DNA of 64,000 nt from Silvimonas iriomotensis (lineage in GTDB: Bacteria > Pseudomonadota > Gammaproteobacteria > Burkholderiales > Chitinibacteraceae): assembly GCF_014645535.1 (NCBI RefSeq), contig NZ_BMLX01000001.1, positions 303,169-367,168 of the forward strand. Reading direction: 5' to 3'. A model generated the notes under the pieces. That model was not told the origin of the DNA. It did no database searches and worked only from the letters and a program-made list of their open reading frames with translations. Position numbers and translations under genes: made by a program. Shown in pieces: positions 1 through 9,432 of this stretch; positions within the stretch are counted from its first letter, which is position 1, and each line of letters begins with the position of its first letter.

Positions 1-117
1 GAAAGTTTTAAAGCTTTCATGTGCCTTTTTTCTTTTGTGCTTCATTTACCGTTCGTCGGATTATTGAGCGGTCGCTATTGGGCTGTAAGCCCTTGCCAAT
101 GAGGCAAATAGGGTCTT

Positions 118-145
118 TAAAGACAATACAAGAACAATCCGATCG
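118..145 (+). promoter_or_regulatory. Possible sigma-28 (FliA) promoter of chemoreceptor
   Basis: TAAAGACA at 118-125 and TCCGATCG at 138-145 resemble the flagellar sigma-28 elements (TAAA and CCGATAA-like), with a spacer one base longer than usual. It lies about 100 bases upstream of a chemoreceptor, the kind of gene this sigma factor normally drives. The -10 match is only partial (CCGAT), so this is tentative. Confidence 0.3.
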
Positions 146-244
146 CACAATGCTGGCTGACCAAAGCCCCTTTATGATGTTTGAATATCGGGTCGGGGTC
201 AGTATTGCCCTTGCTGTTATCCAACCCACAGGGTCGCTTGTGCC

Positions 245-1855
245 ATGTCTATCGGAAAACGTTTACTTGTATTGATTGGTTTGTTTGTCGCCGGCCTGGT
301 GTTCATTCTGGCGGCGGGGGTCTGGCAACTGGATCGCATGAACGACCGGGTGCTGGAACTCAATGAAGATATTGTCCCCAGCATCAACACGCTGCGGGAT
401 GCATCAGAGAACTTCCAGCGCATGCGGGTGACCGTGTTCCGCCATCTGGTGGTGAACAAGCCCGACGACAAAGCCAAGCTGGAACAGAAAATCAATGATC
501 AGTCCAAACAGGTGCGCGACAGCCTTGAGCAATATCGCAAACTGATCTCGGATGATCAGGATAAAACCCTGCTTGATGCAGATATTGCTGCGTATAACAA
601 TTATGAAACCCTCCAGAACAATATGGTTTCACTCTCCAAAGCCGGCAATGAAGCGCAGGGTATTGCGTTGATGATGTCCTCTTATGCCGATCAGCTTAAA
701 GTGACCGATGCATTTGGCGCGCACGTCAAATACAACAGCCAGTTGGGAGATCGGGCCAGTGCCAAAGCGGAAGCAACATTCCATTCCGCCATGTATATGC
801 TCATTGGCCTGAGCGTGGTCGTGCTGCTGGCCGCGATTGTGTTGTCGGTGCTGATTTACCGTTCCATTACCGGCCCGCTTGGCGCCATGCGCAATGGCAT
901 TGAAGCCGTTGAAAGCCGTCTGGATTTCCGTACGCGTGTGGAAGGCAGCGGCCGGGATGAAGTCGGGGTGACCATCCGCGCCTTCAACAAGCTGCAGGAC
1001 AAAGTGCAAGGCAGCCTGACCCAGTTGCGCAGCGCCACCAACAGCGTCGCCAGTTCGGCCAGCCAGTTGTCTGACGCCAGCGAGCAAGTGGCCAAAGCTG
1101 CGGCATCGCAAAGCGAAGCCACCGCCAGCATGGCGGCGTCGATCGAAGAAATGACCGTGAGTATCAACCACGTGTCTGATCGCGCCATGGAAGCGCAAAG
1201 CCTGTCGTCCGAATCCGGCAAGCTGGTAACGCAGGGCCGCGACATCATCGGGCGCACCGCTGACGAGATCAACCGCATTGCCGAAGGTGTGGGCGTGGCG
1301 GCAGACCGCCTGACCCAGCTGGAGCAGCAGACGCAGCAGATTTCGTCTGTGGTGCGGGTGATTCGTGATGTGGCCGAACAAACCAACCTGTTGGCCCTGA
1401 ACGCCGCAATTGAAGCTGCCCGTGCCGGTGAAACCGGTCGCGGTTTTGCAGTGGTGGCCGATGAAGTACGCAAGCTGGCCGAGCGCACCGCGCAATCGAC
1501 CGCAGAAATCAGCCAGATCATCAGCGCGGTAGGTGAAAGCGCCCAGCGTACCGTGACCGGCATGAACGAGGCGGTCCAGCTGGTGCATTCCGGGGTAGAG
1601 CAGGCGGGGCAGGCGCGGTCGGTGATCGAGCAGATTGGCGAGCACGCCGGTCGCACCGTGGAAATGGTGCACGATATCTCCGGCGCACTGCGCGAGCAGT
1701 CGCAGGCCAGCTCCAACATTGCCCAGCAGGTGGAGCGCATTGCGCAAATGACGGATGAGAACAGCGCCATTGCCGGCAATACCAGCGAGGCTGCGCGCAA
1801 CCTGGGCCGCCTGGCGCAGGATATGGAACGCGAAACCGCGCAGTACAAGTTGTGA
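245..1855 (+). CDS. Methyl-accepting chemotaxis protein (4HB sensor type)
   Basis: Membrane chemoreceptor of 536 residues that signals to CheA/CheW. An N-terminal membrane helix (about residues 8-30) is followed by a roughly 150-residue helical periplasmic region typical of the four-helix-bundle sensor, a second membrane helix (about 185-207), a HAMP linker, and a long coiled-coil signalling domain. The CheA/CheW-contact hairpin is plain: [19 protein letters not shown] followed by [18 protein letters not shown]. There is no C-terminal NWETF-like CheR tether. The ATG start at 245 gives a normal first membrane helix. The gene stands alone and is closed by a strong terminator. The ligand cannot be read from the sequence. 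Confidence 0.95.
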   Translation: MSIGKRLLVLIGLFVAGLVFILAAGVWQLDRMNDRVLELNEDIVPSINTLRDASENFQRMRVTVFRHLVVNKPDDKAKLEQKINDQSKQVRDSLEQYRKLISDDQDKTLLDADIAAYNNYETLQNNMVSLSKAGNEAQGIALMMSSYADQLKVTDAFGAHVKYNSQLGDRASAKAEATFHSAMYMLIGLSVVVLLAAIVLSVLIYRSITGPLGAMRNGIEAVESRLDFRTRVEGSGRDEVGVTIRAFNKLQDKVQGSLTQLRSATNSVASSASQLSDASEQVAKAAASQSEATASMAASIEEMTVSINHVSDRAMEAQSLSSESGKLVTQGRDIIGRTADEINRIAEGVGVAADRLTQLEQQTQQISSVVRVIRDVAEQTNLLALNAAIEAARAGETGRGFAVVADEVRKLAERTAQSTAEISQIISAVGESAQRTVTGMNEAVQLVHSGVEQAGQARSVIEQIGEHAGRTVEMVHDISGALREQSQASSNIAQQVERIAQMTDENSAIAGNTSEAARNLGRLAQDMERETAQYKL

Positions 1856-1880
1856 TCCCGGTCTGACCGGCCCGCAAAGA

Positions 1881-1911
1881 AAAAAGCAGCCTGAGGGCTG
1901 CTTTTTTTTTT
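1881..1911. terminator. Bidirectional intrinsic terminator
   Basis: AGCAGCC/GGCTGCT hairpin flanked by an A tract on the left and a ten-base T tract on the right. It lies between the convergent chemoreceptor and HiPIP genes and could stop transcription from both sides. Confidence 0.9.
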
Positions 1912-1926
1912 CATGGCTGGCGTCGC

Positions 1927-2232
1927 TTACATCACGTACTGATTGCACCAGCCGCCAGCGCGCACAAGCTTACCCTTGATCAGGCTACAGGCGCCCAGCT
2001 CGCCGCCATCCGGCGCGTTGAAAAGCTCACAGGTGTCGCAGCGCTGGCCGGCCGCCCAGGTCGGGTTTCTGGCTTTGTCGACCTTGCTGGCATCAGCGGC
2101 GTAGGCCAGCTTGATGGCATCGGGGTCAGACTCGGCCAGTTCCGGATCGGCCGCCAGCACGGGCCGGGCCAGCGCCAATGCCGCTGCGGTGGCAGGCAGG
2201 ATTCTGAAGAGGAAAGTGCGACGACTGGTCAT
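1927..2232 (-). CDS. High-potential iron-sulfur protein (HiPIP)
   Basis: Small (101 aa) exported electron carrier expected to hold one [4Fe-4S] cluster in the periplasm. The N-terminus MTSRRTFLFRIL followed by an Ala-rich hydrophobic stretch ending ARPVLA looks like a Tat signal (twin Arg, then TF), which fits a cofactor folded before export. The mature part has exactly four cysteines, in CDTC, GACS and GWCN contexts, the arrangement of HiPIPs, with an aromatic or Gly residue beside the last Cys. The ATG at 2232 gives the Tat signal at the N-terminus. The redox partner is not in the window; the next gene upstream on the same strand is a membrane methyltransferase-like protein 45 bases away. 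Confidence 0.88.
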   Translation of the reverse strand: MTSRRTFLFRILPATAAALALARPVLAADPELAESDPDAIKLAYAADASKVDKARNPTWAAGQRCDTCELFNAPDGGELGACSLIKGKLVRAGGWCNQYVM

Positions 2233-2277
2233 GCGGTACTCCTGAGGCGCAAGAGGGCGAAAAGACGCGCGCCCGGT

Positions 2278-2817
2278 TTACCAGATGCCGGGCAACATGC
2301 GCGCCGTGTGATTGCTGTAATCGGTCCAGCGAGTACCAAAACGCGCTTGCAGCGTGTTTTCTTCCTGGCGGGCTTTCCAGACAAACGCAGCCAGTACCGG
2401 AATGGTTGTCCACAAAGCCGGCCAGCCGTGCGCCAGTGCGGTGCCACAAAACGCCAGCACAAAGAAACTGCACAGTGGATGCCGCACGCGCCGATAGATG
2501 CCACAGGTAGCCAGCGGGCCGGGATCAAGCTGGCCGCTGCGATCAGTAAACGCGGCGCCCAGTACGCGGCGCGATTGCACCATGCCCGCCAGGCCCGCCA
2601 GCAGCATCAGCAAAGACAGGATTTGCTCCCAGGCGTTCTCGCTGGGGTCGTACTGGTTCAGTAATACAAAGCCGGAAAAAATCAGCAAAACCTGCAGCAA
2701 CCGGGATAACGGCGGTTGCAACGGTTGCGCCTGATGGATGCCCCGGGCGATGAACATCCACCATATTGCCCAGAACAGCCAGCCCAGTCCGTGCCAGGCC
2801 AGAATGTGCTCGATCAT
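2278..2817 (-). CDS. Isoprenylcysteine/phospholipid methyltransferase-like membrane protein
   Basis: Integral membrane protein of about 179 aa with four or five hydrophobic helices. The C-terminal half has the GIYRRVRHP motif, then an E-E-N-T-L-Q-x-R-F-G segment, the signature of the ICMT/PEMT superfamily in which SAM binds at the membrane face. Bacterial members are mostly uncharacterised, so the substrate is unknown. I place the start at ATG 2817, because a GGAGG sits 4-5 bases ahead of it; an in-frame GTG at 2832 would put the start upstream of that Shine-Dalgarno. It may be cotranscribed with the downstream HiPIP gene. Confidence 0.8.
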   Translation of the reverse strand: MIEHILAWHGLGWLFWAIWWMFIARGIHQAQPLQPPLSRLLQVLLIFSGFVLLNQYDPSENAWEQILSLLMLLAGLAGMVQSRRVLGAAFTDRSGQLDPGPLATCGIYRRVRHPLCSFFVLAFCGTALAHGWPALWTTIPVLAAFVWKARQEENTLQARFGTRWTDYSNHTARMLPGIW

Positions 2818-3012
2818 GAATCCTCCGTCCACCTGAGCGCTTTGCGCGCCCGTTTTGTTGTGTTTGTAGCTATGGATGCTGCGAAATTATGTGCTTGCGT
2901 CATGCCAACGGCAATGCTTTGTCGGTGGTAAAGAAATTGCAACAAAGACGTCATAAAGGCAGGTTAGCGTAGCCGGTCAGATCAACAACATATCAAGACA
3001 GGTAAACGGCTG

Positions 3013-4020
3013 ATGGAGCGGAACGCGCTGGGGAGTTACGGAGCAGATTCAAGTGGCCTGGTGTGCGGCTTCTGGTTCGGGCCGGAGGGTGCCAAGGCTA
3101 TTTCTGCAGAAGAAGCGCGCGACTGGCTGGCCCAGCCCGGCGCGCATCCCGGTTTTGTCTGGCTGCATTTCAATCTGGCCATGGCCACAACAGAACGCTG
3201 GCTGGCCACGCTGCCCTTGCCAGAATCGTTCATGCATACGCTGCATACCTCGTCGCGCTCATCCCGGGTGGAGCTTGAAGGCGAGGCACTGCAGGCGGTG
3301 CTCAATGACGTGCAGTTTGATTTCTCGTTTGATGCGGCAGAGATCTCCACTTTGTGGTTGTGTCTGGATTGCCGCATGGTCATCAGCGCGCGCAGCCGGC
3401 CTTTGCGGACCATCGACCGTCTGCGTGAATCGGTGCGCACCGGCGCGCTGATGCGCTCGCCGGTGGCGTTGCTGGTGAGGCTGTTGAGCTTGCAGGCTGG
3501 CGTGCTGGAGCAGATCGTGCGTGATTCGGCCGAGGAAGTAGACCGCATCGAGGACCGTTTGCTGGCAGACCGGCTGGAACGCCGCCGCGTGAATCTGGGC
3601 AGTTTGCGCCGGGTGCTGGTGCGCTTGCAGCGCTTGCTGGCGCCAGAACCAGCAGCCTTGTTCCGGCTATTGAACCGGCCGCCAGAATGGATTGCACAGG
3701 AAGACATTGATGACTTGCGTGAATCCACCGAAGAGTTCAGCGCCGTCCTGTCAGACCTGACCGCGCTGCATGAGCGCATCAAGCTGCTGCAAGAAGAGAT
3801 CGCCGCGCATATGAATGAACAGGACAACCGCAGCCTGTTCATGTTGACCATCGTTACCGTGCTGGCCTTGCCCTTCAATATTGTGGCCGGTTTGCTGGGG
3901 ATGAACGTGGGCGGCATTCCGCTGGCGCAGCATGCACACGGTTTCTGGATCATTGTGACCGTGGTGGCGGGGCTGACCAGCGCGGCCGGCTGGTGGGCCT
4001 GGCGCAAGTGGCGCGGTTAG
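3013..4020 (+). CDS. zntB: Zinc transporter ZntB (CorA superfamily)
   Basis: CorA-type metal ion transporter of the inner membrane (335 aa). A large alpha/beta cytosolic domain (about residues 1-250) and a long charged helix lead to two C-terminal membrane helices. The pore-mouth motif reads GMNVGG, the GxN signature at the end of TM1. The sequence resembles ZntB more than Mg-specific CorA, both in its N-terminal domain (GFVWLHFNLA) and in the charged C-terminal tail. ZntB is a proton-coupled zinc importer in the characterised enterobacterial case; the metal here is inferred. The last four bases overlap the 3' end of the convergent acetyltransferase gene. Confidence 0.88.
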   Translation: MERNALGSYGADSSGLVCGFWFGPEGAKAISAEEARDWLAQPGAHPGFVWLHFNLAMATTERWLATLPLPESFMHTLHTSSRSSRVELEGEALQAVLNDVQFDFSFDAAEISTLWLCLDCRMVISARSRPLRTIDRLRESVRTGALMRSPVALLVRLLSLQAGVLEQIVRDSAEEVDRIEDRLLADRLERRRVNLGSLRRVLVRLQRLLAPEPAALFRLLNRPPEWIAQEDIDDLRESTEEFSAVLSDLTALHERIKLLQEEIAAHMNEQDNRSLFMLTIVTVLALPFNIVAGLLGMNVGGIPLAQHAHGFWIIVTVVAGLTSAAGWWAWRKWRG

Positions 4021-4508
4021 TCCTGCAGCAGCACTTCCCAGAAGCCGGCATCCAGCCATTGCTCGAACTTGCGGCCCACTTCTGAAAAGTGCGCAACCTT
4101 CTTGAACCCGCAGCGCTCATGAAACGCCACGCTGGCCGGGTTGGGCAGGGCAATGCAGCCGACCACCGCATGAAACTGCCGCGCCCGCAGTTCCTCAAGC
4201 AAGGCGGTATACAACGGCCTGCCGATGCCGCCGCGCAGGGTATCTGCACGCAGATAGATGGTGCTTTCCACCGTGTGCTTGTACGCCGGGCGACCGCGCC
4301 AGACCGTGGCATAGGCATAGCCGACAATGCCGGCTTCAGTCTCGGCCACCAGCCACGGATATTTACCGCCAATGTCTTCAATGCGCCTGACCATTTCTGT
4401 CGCCGTCACCGGGTTTTGTTCAAAGCTGATGGCGGTGTTGATCACATAGTGATTGTAGATATCGCAGATGGCCTGGGCATCGCTGGCAACAACGGGGCGG
4501 ATAAGCAT
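4017..4508 (-). CDS. GNAT N-acetyltransferase, PAT/MnaT-like
   Basis: Cytosolic acetyl-CoA-dependent acyltransferase (163 aa) with the full phosphinothricin-acetyltransferase-like GNAT fold: IRPVVASDAQAICDIYNHYV at the N-terminus, then TVESTIYL, the acetyl-CoA-binding GGIGRPLY, and the GCIALPNPASVAFHERCGF segment shared by PAT, MnaT and related methionine-sulfone/phosphinothricin acetyltransferases. The native substrate cannot be decided from sequence. I chose the ATG at 4508 because AGGA lies 9-10 bases upstream; an ATG at 4529 has no ribosome site. Transcribed convergently with zntB, with a four-base overlap. Confidence 0.87.
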   Translation of the reverse strand: MLIRPVVASDAQAICDIYNHYVINTAISFEQNPVTATEMVRRIEDIGGKYPWLVAETEAGIVGYAYATVWRGRPAYKHTVESTIYLRADTLRGGIGRPLYTALLEELRARQFHAVVGCIALPNPASVAFHERCGFKKVAHFSEVGRKFEQWLDAGFWEVLLQD

Positions 4509-4597
4509 GGTGACGTCCTGATCGGGCATGTCTTGATAACACTGACTTTACCCGAGGCGGCAGGGGCGGGTGGCTTGGGTGTTTCCGCAGTATCGGC

Positions 4598-4628
4598 AGA
4601 AAAAACAAAGGCCCCTTGCGGGGCCTTT
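4598..4628 (-). terminator. Intrinsic terminator of the efflux operon
   Basis: Perfect AAAGGCCCC/GGGGCCTTT stem with a short loop, followed on the minus strand by a T tract. It lies just after the emrB stop codon. Confidence 0.9.
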
Positions 4629-4644
4629 GTGTGGGTAGACAAGC

Positions 4645-6186
4645 TTAGTGACCGCCTGCCGCAGCGGCACTGGCGCCACCGCCCTTGGGGGCAAACGGCG
4701 GTTTGGCAAAGAACACCACCACAATCAGCGCCAGGAACAACCAGCCCAGCATGTTGAAGTAGTCGATGGTCGACATCATCAGCGCTTGTTGCTGTACCAA
4801 CTGGTCGATCACCGTGGCGGCCCGCGCCAGGCTGCCATGCCCCAGTTGGGCCACGGCTTGCTGGGTGGATGGGTCGTAGACCGAAATATGCTCGGTCAGC
4901 CGCGCATGGTGTTCAATGGCGCGATGCTGCCAGATCCAGGTGGTGAGCGAGGCCGCAAAGCTGCCGCCCAGCGTACGCAGGAACGTGGCCAGACCCGAGC
5001 CGGCGGAGATCTCGTGCGGGTGCAGATCAGACAACACGATCGACAGCACCGGCATGAAATAGAACGCCACGCCCAGACCCATCAGCAATTGCACCAGCGC
5101 CACGGAGGCAAAGTCCACATCAATGGTGAATGCCGCCCGCATGAACGAGGTGCTTGCCAGGATGATGAACGAGAACGACGCCAGAACCCGCAGATCAAAG
5201 CGGGGCGCGTATTTGCCCACAAACGGCGTCAGCACCACCGGCAGCACGCCGATGGGCGCGGTGGCCAGACCAGCCCAGACCGAGGTATAGCGCAACTGCG
5301 TCTGCAGCCACAGCGGCAGCAACAGACTCATGCCGAAGAAGCCGGCATAACCCAGCGTGAGCGTCACCGTTCCGGCCGCAAAATTGCGGTGGCGGAACAG
5401 TTTGAGGTTCACGATCGGATCTTTGTCGGTCAGCTCCCAGATCAGGAAAATGGTCAGCGCCACCGCCGCAATAATGCCCAGCGTGACAATGAAGGGCGAC
5501 TGGAACCAGTCCAGATCATTCCCCTTGTCCAGCAGCACCTGCAGCGCGCCCACGCCGATCACCAGCGTGATCAGGCCAACGTAATCCATCTTGGGCTTTT
5601 CCAGTTTTTCCGGACGGCCCTTCATCTGGTTGGCGACGACCCACGACGCAAATACCCCGATCGGCACGTTGATAAAGAAAATCCACGGCCAGGAGTAATT
5701 GTCAGTGATCCAGCCGCCCAGAATCGGGCCGGCAATCGGCGCCACCACCGTGATCATCGCCAATAGCGCAAGCGCTTGCCCCCGTTTGTTGGCAGGGTAG
5801 ATAGAGATCAGCAGCGACTGGGTGATCGGGTACATCGGGCCGGCCACGGCGCCTTGCAGCGCGCGAAAACCCACCAGCATGCCCATGCTCTGCGCAACAC
5901 CGCACAGCAAGGAGGCCAGCGAGAACAGCAGCGTGGCCAGCACAAACAGCCGGGTTTCGCCGTAACGACGCACCAGAAAACCGGTCAGCGGCAGCGCAAT
6001 GGCGTTGCTGACCGCGAACGACGTGATCACCCACGCGCTCTGGTCAGAACTCACGCCCAGGTTACCGGCAATGGTCGGCAGCGAGACGTTGGCAATGGTG
6101 GTGTCCAGCACCTGCATGAAGGTGGCCAGACACAAACCAATGGTCGCCAGCGCCAGATTGGGCGGGCGGAACGAAGGATGACTCAT
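4645..6186 (-). CDS. emrB: MFS multidrug efflux permease, EmrB/QacA (DHA2) family
   Basis: Inner-membrane proton-driven drug exporter (513 aa, about 14 membrane helices). The N-terminal motif FMQVLDTTIANVSLPTIAGNLG is the DHA2 motif in TM1. The antiporter motif C region (PIAGPILGGWITDNYSWPWIFFINVPIG) in TM5 is intact, as is the motif-A-like LVRRYGETR loop. The Ala/Gly-rich tail is not conserved. Last gene of a four-gene operon: a 15-base gap from emrA and a terminator directly after. With EmrA and the NodT-type outer membrane protein it forms a complete pump across both membranes. The substrate range is unknown. Confidence 0.95.
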   Translation of the reverse strand: MSHPSFRPPNLALATIGLCLATFMQVLDTTIANVSLPTIAGNLGVSSDQSAWVITSFAVSNAIALPLTGFLVRRYGETRLFVLATLLFSLASLLCGVAQSMGMLVGFRALQGAVAGPMYPITQSLLISIYPANKRGQALALLAMITVVAPIAGPILGGWITDNYSWPWIFFINVPIGVFASWVVANQMKGRPEKLEKPKMDYVGLITLVIGVGALQVLLDKGNDLDWFQSPFIVTLGIIAAVALTIFLIWELTDKDPIVNLKLFRHRNFAAGTVTLTLGYAGFFGMSLLLPLWLQTQLRYTSVWAGLATAPIGVLPVVLTPFVGKYAPRFDLRVLASFSFIILASTSFMRAAFTIDVDFASVALVQLLMGLGVAFYFMPVLSIVLSDLHPHEISAGSGLATFLRTLGGSFAASLTTWIWQHRAIEHHARLTEHISVYDPSTQQAVAQLGHGSLARAATVIDQLVQQQALMMSTIDYFNMLGWLFLALIVVVFFAKPPFAPKGGGASAAAAGGH

Positions 6187-6201
6187 CCTCGCAACCCCGC
6201 C

Positions 6202-7389
6202 TTACTTCTTGCCCTGGCCGGAAGCCAGATTGGCGTGGATGATGTCCTTGATCAACTGGTCAGCCGACGCCAGTTGCTGCTTGTAGACGTCCGTGGTGAA
6301 CAACGGGTGGGTCACCGGGGTTTCAGACAGCGACGGGCCGGACTGGTCGTGCAGGCTGACATCCGCGCTCATCGACAAACCGATGCGCAGCGGGTTCTTT
6401 TGCACTTCCTGGGTGTCCAGCGTGATGCGGACCGGTACGCGCTGCACGATCTTGATCCAGTTGCCGGTGGCGTTCTGGGCCGGGATCAGGCTGAACGCGC
6501 TACCCGTGCCGACACCCAGGCTATCGATCTTGCCGTGGTATTCCACGCTGCCGCCATACAGGTCAGCCTTGAGCGTGACCGGCTGGCCGATACGCATATG
6601 GCGCAGCTGGGTTTCCTTGAAGTTGGCTTCTACCCAGACCTGATCCAGCGGCACCACGGCCATCAGCGGCGTGCCCGGCTGAATGCGCTGGCCCACCTGG
6701 ACCGCACGTTGGGCCACGTAGCCGGAAACCGGGGCAACCATGGTGGTGCGCACGTCATCCAGGTAAGCAGCGCGCAGCTTGGCGGCGGCGGCTTCGACAT
6801 CCGGGTGCGAGGCCACGACGGTGTCTTCGATCAGTACCTTGCTGGAGGTCAACTGGCCTTCAGACGTTGCCACGGCGCTTTGCGCAGCAGCCAGCGCATC
6901 ACGGGCGTGAGCCAGTTCTTCGGTCGAGATCGCACCGGTTTTCACCAGTTGCTGGCGGCGGTCGTAGTCGGCCTTGGCCTTGTCCAGCGCAATATGCTGG
7001 GCCGAGAGTTCGGCCTGCAGGCTGTTCACGTTGCTGAACAGACCGCGCACTTTACGCACGGTACTGGCCAGGTTGGCCTTGGCTTGTTGCAGGCCGACGT
7101 GGGCATCGCTCGGGTCCAGCTCCACCAGGGTCTGGCCGGCTTTGACCAGCGAGCCGTTTTCCGCGCCAATGCTGACCACGGTGCCGGCAATCTGCGGGGT
7201 AATCTGCACGATGTTGCCTTGCACGTAGGCATCATCGGTGTCTTCGTTCCAGCGGCCGACCATGAAGTACCAGACCGCCCAGGCCAGCATGGCCAGGATG
7301 AATACGGCAAGGGCCAGTCGCAACAGGAACTTGCGGCGGGAAGGGCGTTGCTGCTCTGGCGCAGCGACGGCGTTGGTTTCGGTGCTCAT
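6202..7389 (-). CDS. emrA: Efflux periplasmic adaptor (membrane fusion protein) EmrA
   Basis: HlyD/EmrA-type adaptor (395 aa) linking the inner-membrane permease to the outer-membrane channel. It has a short cytosolic N-terminus, one membrane helix (LRLALAVFILAMLAWAVWYFM), the VQGNIVQITPQIAGTV half of the lipoyl domain, a long alpha-helical hairpin (about residues 110-210, with repeated Ala/Gln/Leu heptads), the second lipoyl half (APVSGYVAQRAVQVGQ), and a beta-barrel ending in the RVPVRITLD segment typical of EmrA. It sits 45 bases after the outer membrane gene and 15 before emrB. Confidence 0.95.
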   Translation of the reverse strand: MSTETNAVAAPEQQRPSRRKFLLRLALAVFILAMLAWAVWYFMVGRWNEDTDDAYVQGNIVQITPQIAGTVVSIGAENGSLVKAGQTLVELDPSDAHVGLQQAKANLASTVRKVRGLFSNVNSLQAELSAQHIALDKAKADYDRRQQLVKTGAISTEELAHARDALAAAQSAVATSEGQLTSSKVLIEDTVVASHPDVEAAAAKLRAAYLDDVRTTMVAPVSGYVAQRAVQVGQRIQPGTPLMAVVPLDQVWVEANFKETQLRHMRIGQPVTLKADLYGGSVEYHGKIDSLGVGTGSAFSLIPAQNATGNWIKIVQRVPVRITLDTQEVQKNPLRIGLSMSADVSLHDQSGPSLSETPVTHPLFTTDVYKQQLASADQLIKDIIHANLASGQGKK

Positions 7390-7434
7390 GCTTGTCTTTC
7401 CCTTATCTCTTGATATCTGTGTGATCCGCCGCGC

Positions 7435-8922
7435 TTATTGCGCGCTGGCTGGCGAAGAGGCATCGGCCAGTGCCGGGGTATCGTCAGCCGGGCGATAACC
7501 GCCGCCCAGGGCTTGTACCAGCAAGATCGACGCATCCAGTTGTTGTGCATTGAGCGATGCAAGGCGCATCTGCGCGTTCAGCAGTTGCTGTTCCACGCTC
7601 AGGACATCCAGGTAATTGCCAAGGCCGCCCTTGTAGCGCTGCATGGCCAGGTCATACGCGCCCTGCACGGTCTGGATGGCGTCTTTTTGTTCGGCAATCT
7701 GCTTGTTCAGCGATTGCATGGCAGAGACCTGCGCCGCCACTTCATGCATGGCGTTGACCAGCGACTGGTTGTACTGCGCCACCGCCAGATCGTACTGGGC
7801 ATCTTTGGTCGAGAGATTGGCGCGCAGGCGGCCACCGTCAAAGATCGGCAGCGTCAGTGCCGGGCCCAGCTGGCCGTAACGGCTATCCCAGGTGGGCAAG
7901 TCACCGGCAGACAGCGAAGCCAGACCGATGGCGGCAGTGATGTTGAAATCCGGATAGAACTTGGTCTTGGCGGCCTTGATGTCCTTGCTGGCGCTTTCGA
8001 CACGCCAGCGCGCGGCCACGATATCGGCGCGGCGGCCCACCAGATCTGCCGGCAGTACGCTGGGCAGGGCCAGCGCACCAGGCTGCAGTGCCTGCGGACG
8101 GGCCAGTTGCTGGCCGCGATCCGGACCCTGGCCCAGCAGGGCGGCCAGTGCCAGTTTGTTATCGTCAATCTGCTGCTGCGCAGCTTCTACTTGCTGGCGA
8201 GCGCCGGGCAGGGCGGCCTGGGCCTGCTTCAGTTGCACCTGGCTATCAATACCGGCGCTGACGCGCTGTTGCACCAGATCAAGCTGGTCTTGCGCGCGCT
8301 TCAGGTCGGCCTTGGCGATATCCTGCATCTGCCAGGCGTAGCCCAGTTGCGAGTACGTCCGGGCAATGTTGGTGGAGAGCGTGATCCGCGCTTGCTGACC
8401 ATCAATCTGCGCGGCGCGGCTCTGGCTGACCTGGGATTCCCAGGCGGCGCGTTCGCCACCCCACAGGTCAAAGTCATAACTGAACTTGAGCGAGACCATC
8501 TTGAGCGCGGCGTAACCATCGCCGTACGGCGGCGGCAACACGGTGCCCGGAATGCGGATGCCCGAATACGCGGCCGCGGCATCTACCCGTGGCGCGCGCG
8601 CAGCGTCTGCCGCACCGGCCTGGGCCAGCGCCAGGCGCGTGCGCGCATCAGCCGCTTCCAGATTGGGGTTGTTCTTGAGTGCTTCGTCGATCAGCGTGGA
8701 CAACTGGGCGTCGCCCAGCGTGGTCCACCAGCGCTGATCCGGCCAGGCACTGCTGACTTTGGCCGCAGCCAGCGCCTGTTGCCCGGACAAGCTGTTGGCA
8801 TCAAGCAATTTGCCCTGCGGGCTCAACCCGTCCTGATTGGCACAACCGGCCAGCAGTGCGACGACAAGCGCACTCAAGACCAGCGGGTGCGACGATACTT
8901 GCCGTCGCAAGGTTTTTTTCAT
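7435..8922 (-). CDS. Outer membrane efflux lipoprotein, NodT/OprM family
   Basis: TolC-like channel (about 495 aa) that completes the tripartite pump. The N-terminal lipoprotein signal ends in the lipobox LLAGC, so it should be lipid-anchored. Two copies of the outer-membrane-efflux repeat follow, with WWTTLGDAQLSTLIDEALKNNPNLEAA at the start of the first and the internal NYLDVLSVEQQLLNAQ in the second. The gene starts at ATG 8922, overlapping the marR stop as TGATG; an in-frame GTG three bases earlier with better Shine-Dalgarno spacing (GGAG, 8 bases) is the alternative. Either choice implies translational coupling to marR. Confidence 0.93.
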   Translation of the reverse strand: MKKTLRRQVSSHPLVLSALVVALLAGCANQDGLSPQGKLLDANSLSGQQALAAAKVSSAWPDQRWWTTLGDAQLSTLIDEALKNNPNLEAADARTRLALAQAGAADAARAPRVDAAAAYSGIRIPGTVLPPPYGDGYAALKMVSLKFSYDFDLWGGERAAWESQVSQSRAAQIDGQQARITLSTNIARTYSQLGYAWQMQDIAKADLKRAQDQLDLVQQRVSAGIDSQVQLKQAQAALPGARQQVEAAQQQIDDNKLALAALLGQGPDRGQQLARPQALQPGALALPSVLPADLVGRRADIVAARWRVESASKDIKAAKTKFYPDFNITAAIGLASLSAGDLPTWDSRYGQLGPALTLPIFDGGRLRANLSTKDAQYDLAVAQYNQSLVNAMHEVAAQVSAMQSLNKQIAEQKDAIQTVQGAYDLAMQRYKGGLGNYLDVLSVEQQLLNAQMRLASLNAQQLDASILLVQALGGGYRPADDTPALADASSPASAQ

Positions 8923-9368
8923 CACTGCGCTTTCTCCAGGCTATTCCTGACGCGTTTGAGGAGCGAAATCAATGTCTCTTGTTCTTGTGCAGAGAGGTCG
9001 ACCAGTGCTTGTTCCATGGAATCGTCACCACAACTGCGCATGGTGGTCCACAGCGCCATGCCCGCTTCTGTGAGCGTGATCTGCAAGGCGCGACGATCTT
9101 CCTGGTGCGGTTGACGGCGCAGGTAGCCTTTCTCTTCCAGCTTGTCCAGCAGGCGCGTCATGGCACCGGCATCATGGTCAATGGCGCGTGCCAGTTCGGT
9201 TGCCGTTTGCGCACCGTGGTAGGCCAGGCGCTTGAGCACCAGATACTGGCTCAGGTTCAGTTCCAGCCCACTGGATGCCAGCTTGCGCTCAAACAGTTGA
9301 AACAGACCGTCACGGACCTGGCGGACCAGAACCCCGAGATTCTCTTCGGGTGCGTGGATGGAAGACAT
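8922..9368 (-). CDS. MarR-family transcriptional regulator of the efflux operon
   Basis: Dimeric winged-helix repressor (148 aa). The DNA-binding core is clear: LSQYLVLKRLAYHGAQTATELARAI (helices 2-4), then MTRLLDKLEEKGYLRRQPHQEDRRALQITLTEAG with the wing Asp-Arg-Arg. MarR proteins heading efflux operons usually repress their own operon and release when bound by a pump substrate, as EmrR does; this role is inferred from position. ATG 9368 is preferred over TTG 9374 because AAGG lies 7 bases before it. First gene of the operon, with a near-palindrome about 50 bases upstream that may be its operator. Confidence 0.92.
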   Translation of the reverse strand: MSSIHAPEENLGVLVRQVRDGLFQLFERKLASSGLELNLSQYLVLKRLAYHGAQTATELARAIDHDAGAMTRLLDKLEEKGYLRRQPHQEDRRALQITLTEAGMALWTTMRSCGDDSMEQALVDLSAQEQETLISLLKRVRNSLEKAQ

Positions 9369-9420
9369 TGGCAAACCTTGTGAATGGTGGAAGTCGGTGG
9401 CTGATGGTAGGTTTCTTCTG

Positions 9421-9432
9421 TGATAATTGTCA
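9421..9432. promoter_or_regulatory. Candidate MarR operator
   Basis: TGATAATTGTCA, a near-perfect 12-base palindrome (one mismatched pair), 53 bases upstream of the marR ATG. Its AT-rich centre and position suit autoregulation by the adjacent MarR protein. No binding data; inference only. Confidence 0.35.

Noticed and set aside
5776-7413. Plus-strand open frame of 545 codons opposite emrA/emrB
   Set aside because: Antisense shadow of the efflux genes with no recognisable domain.
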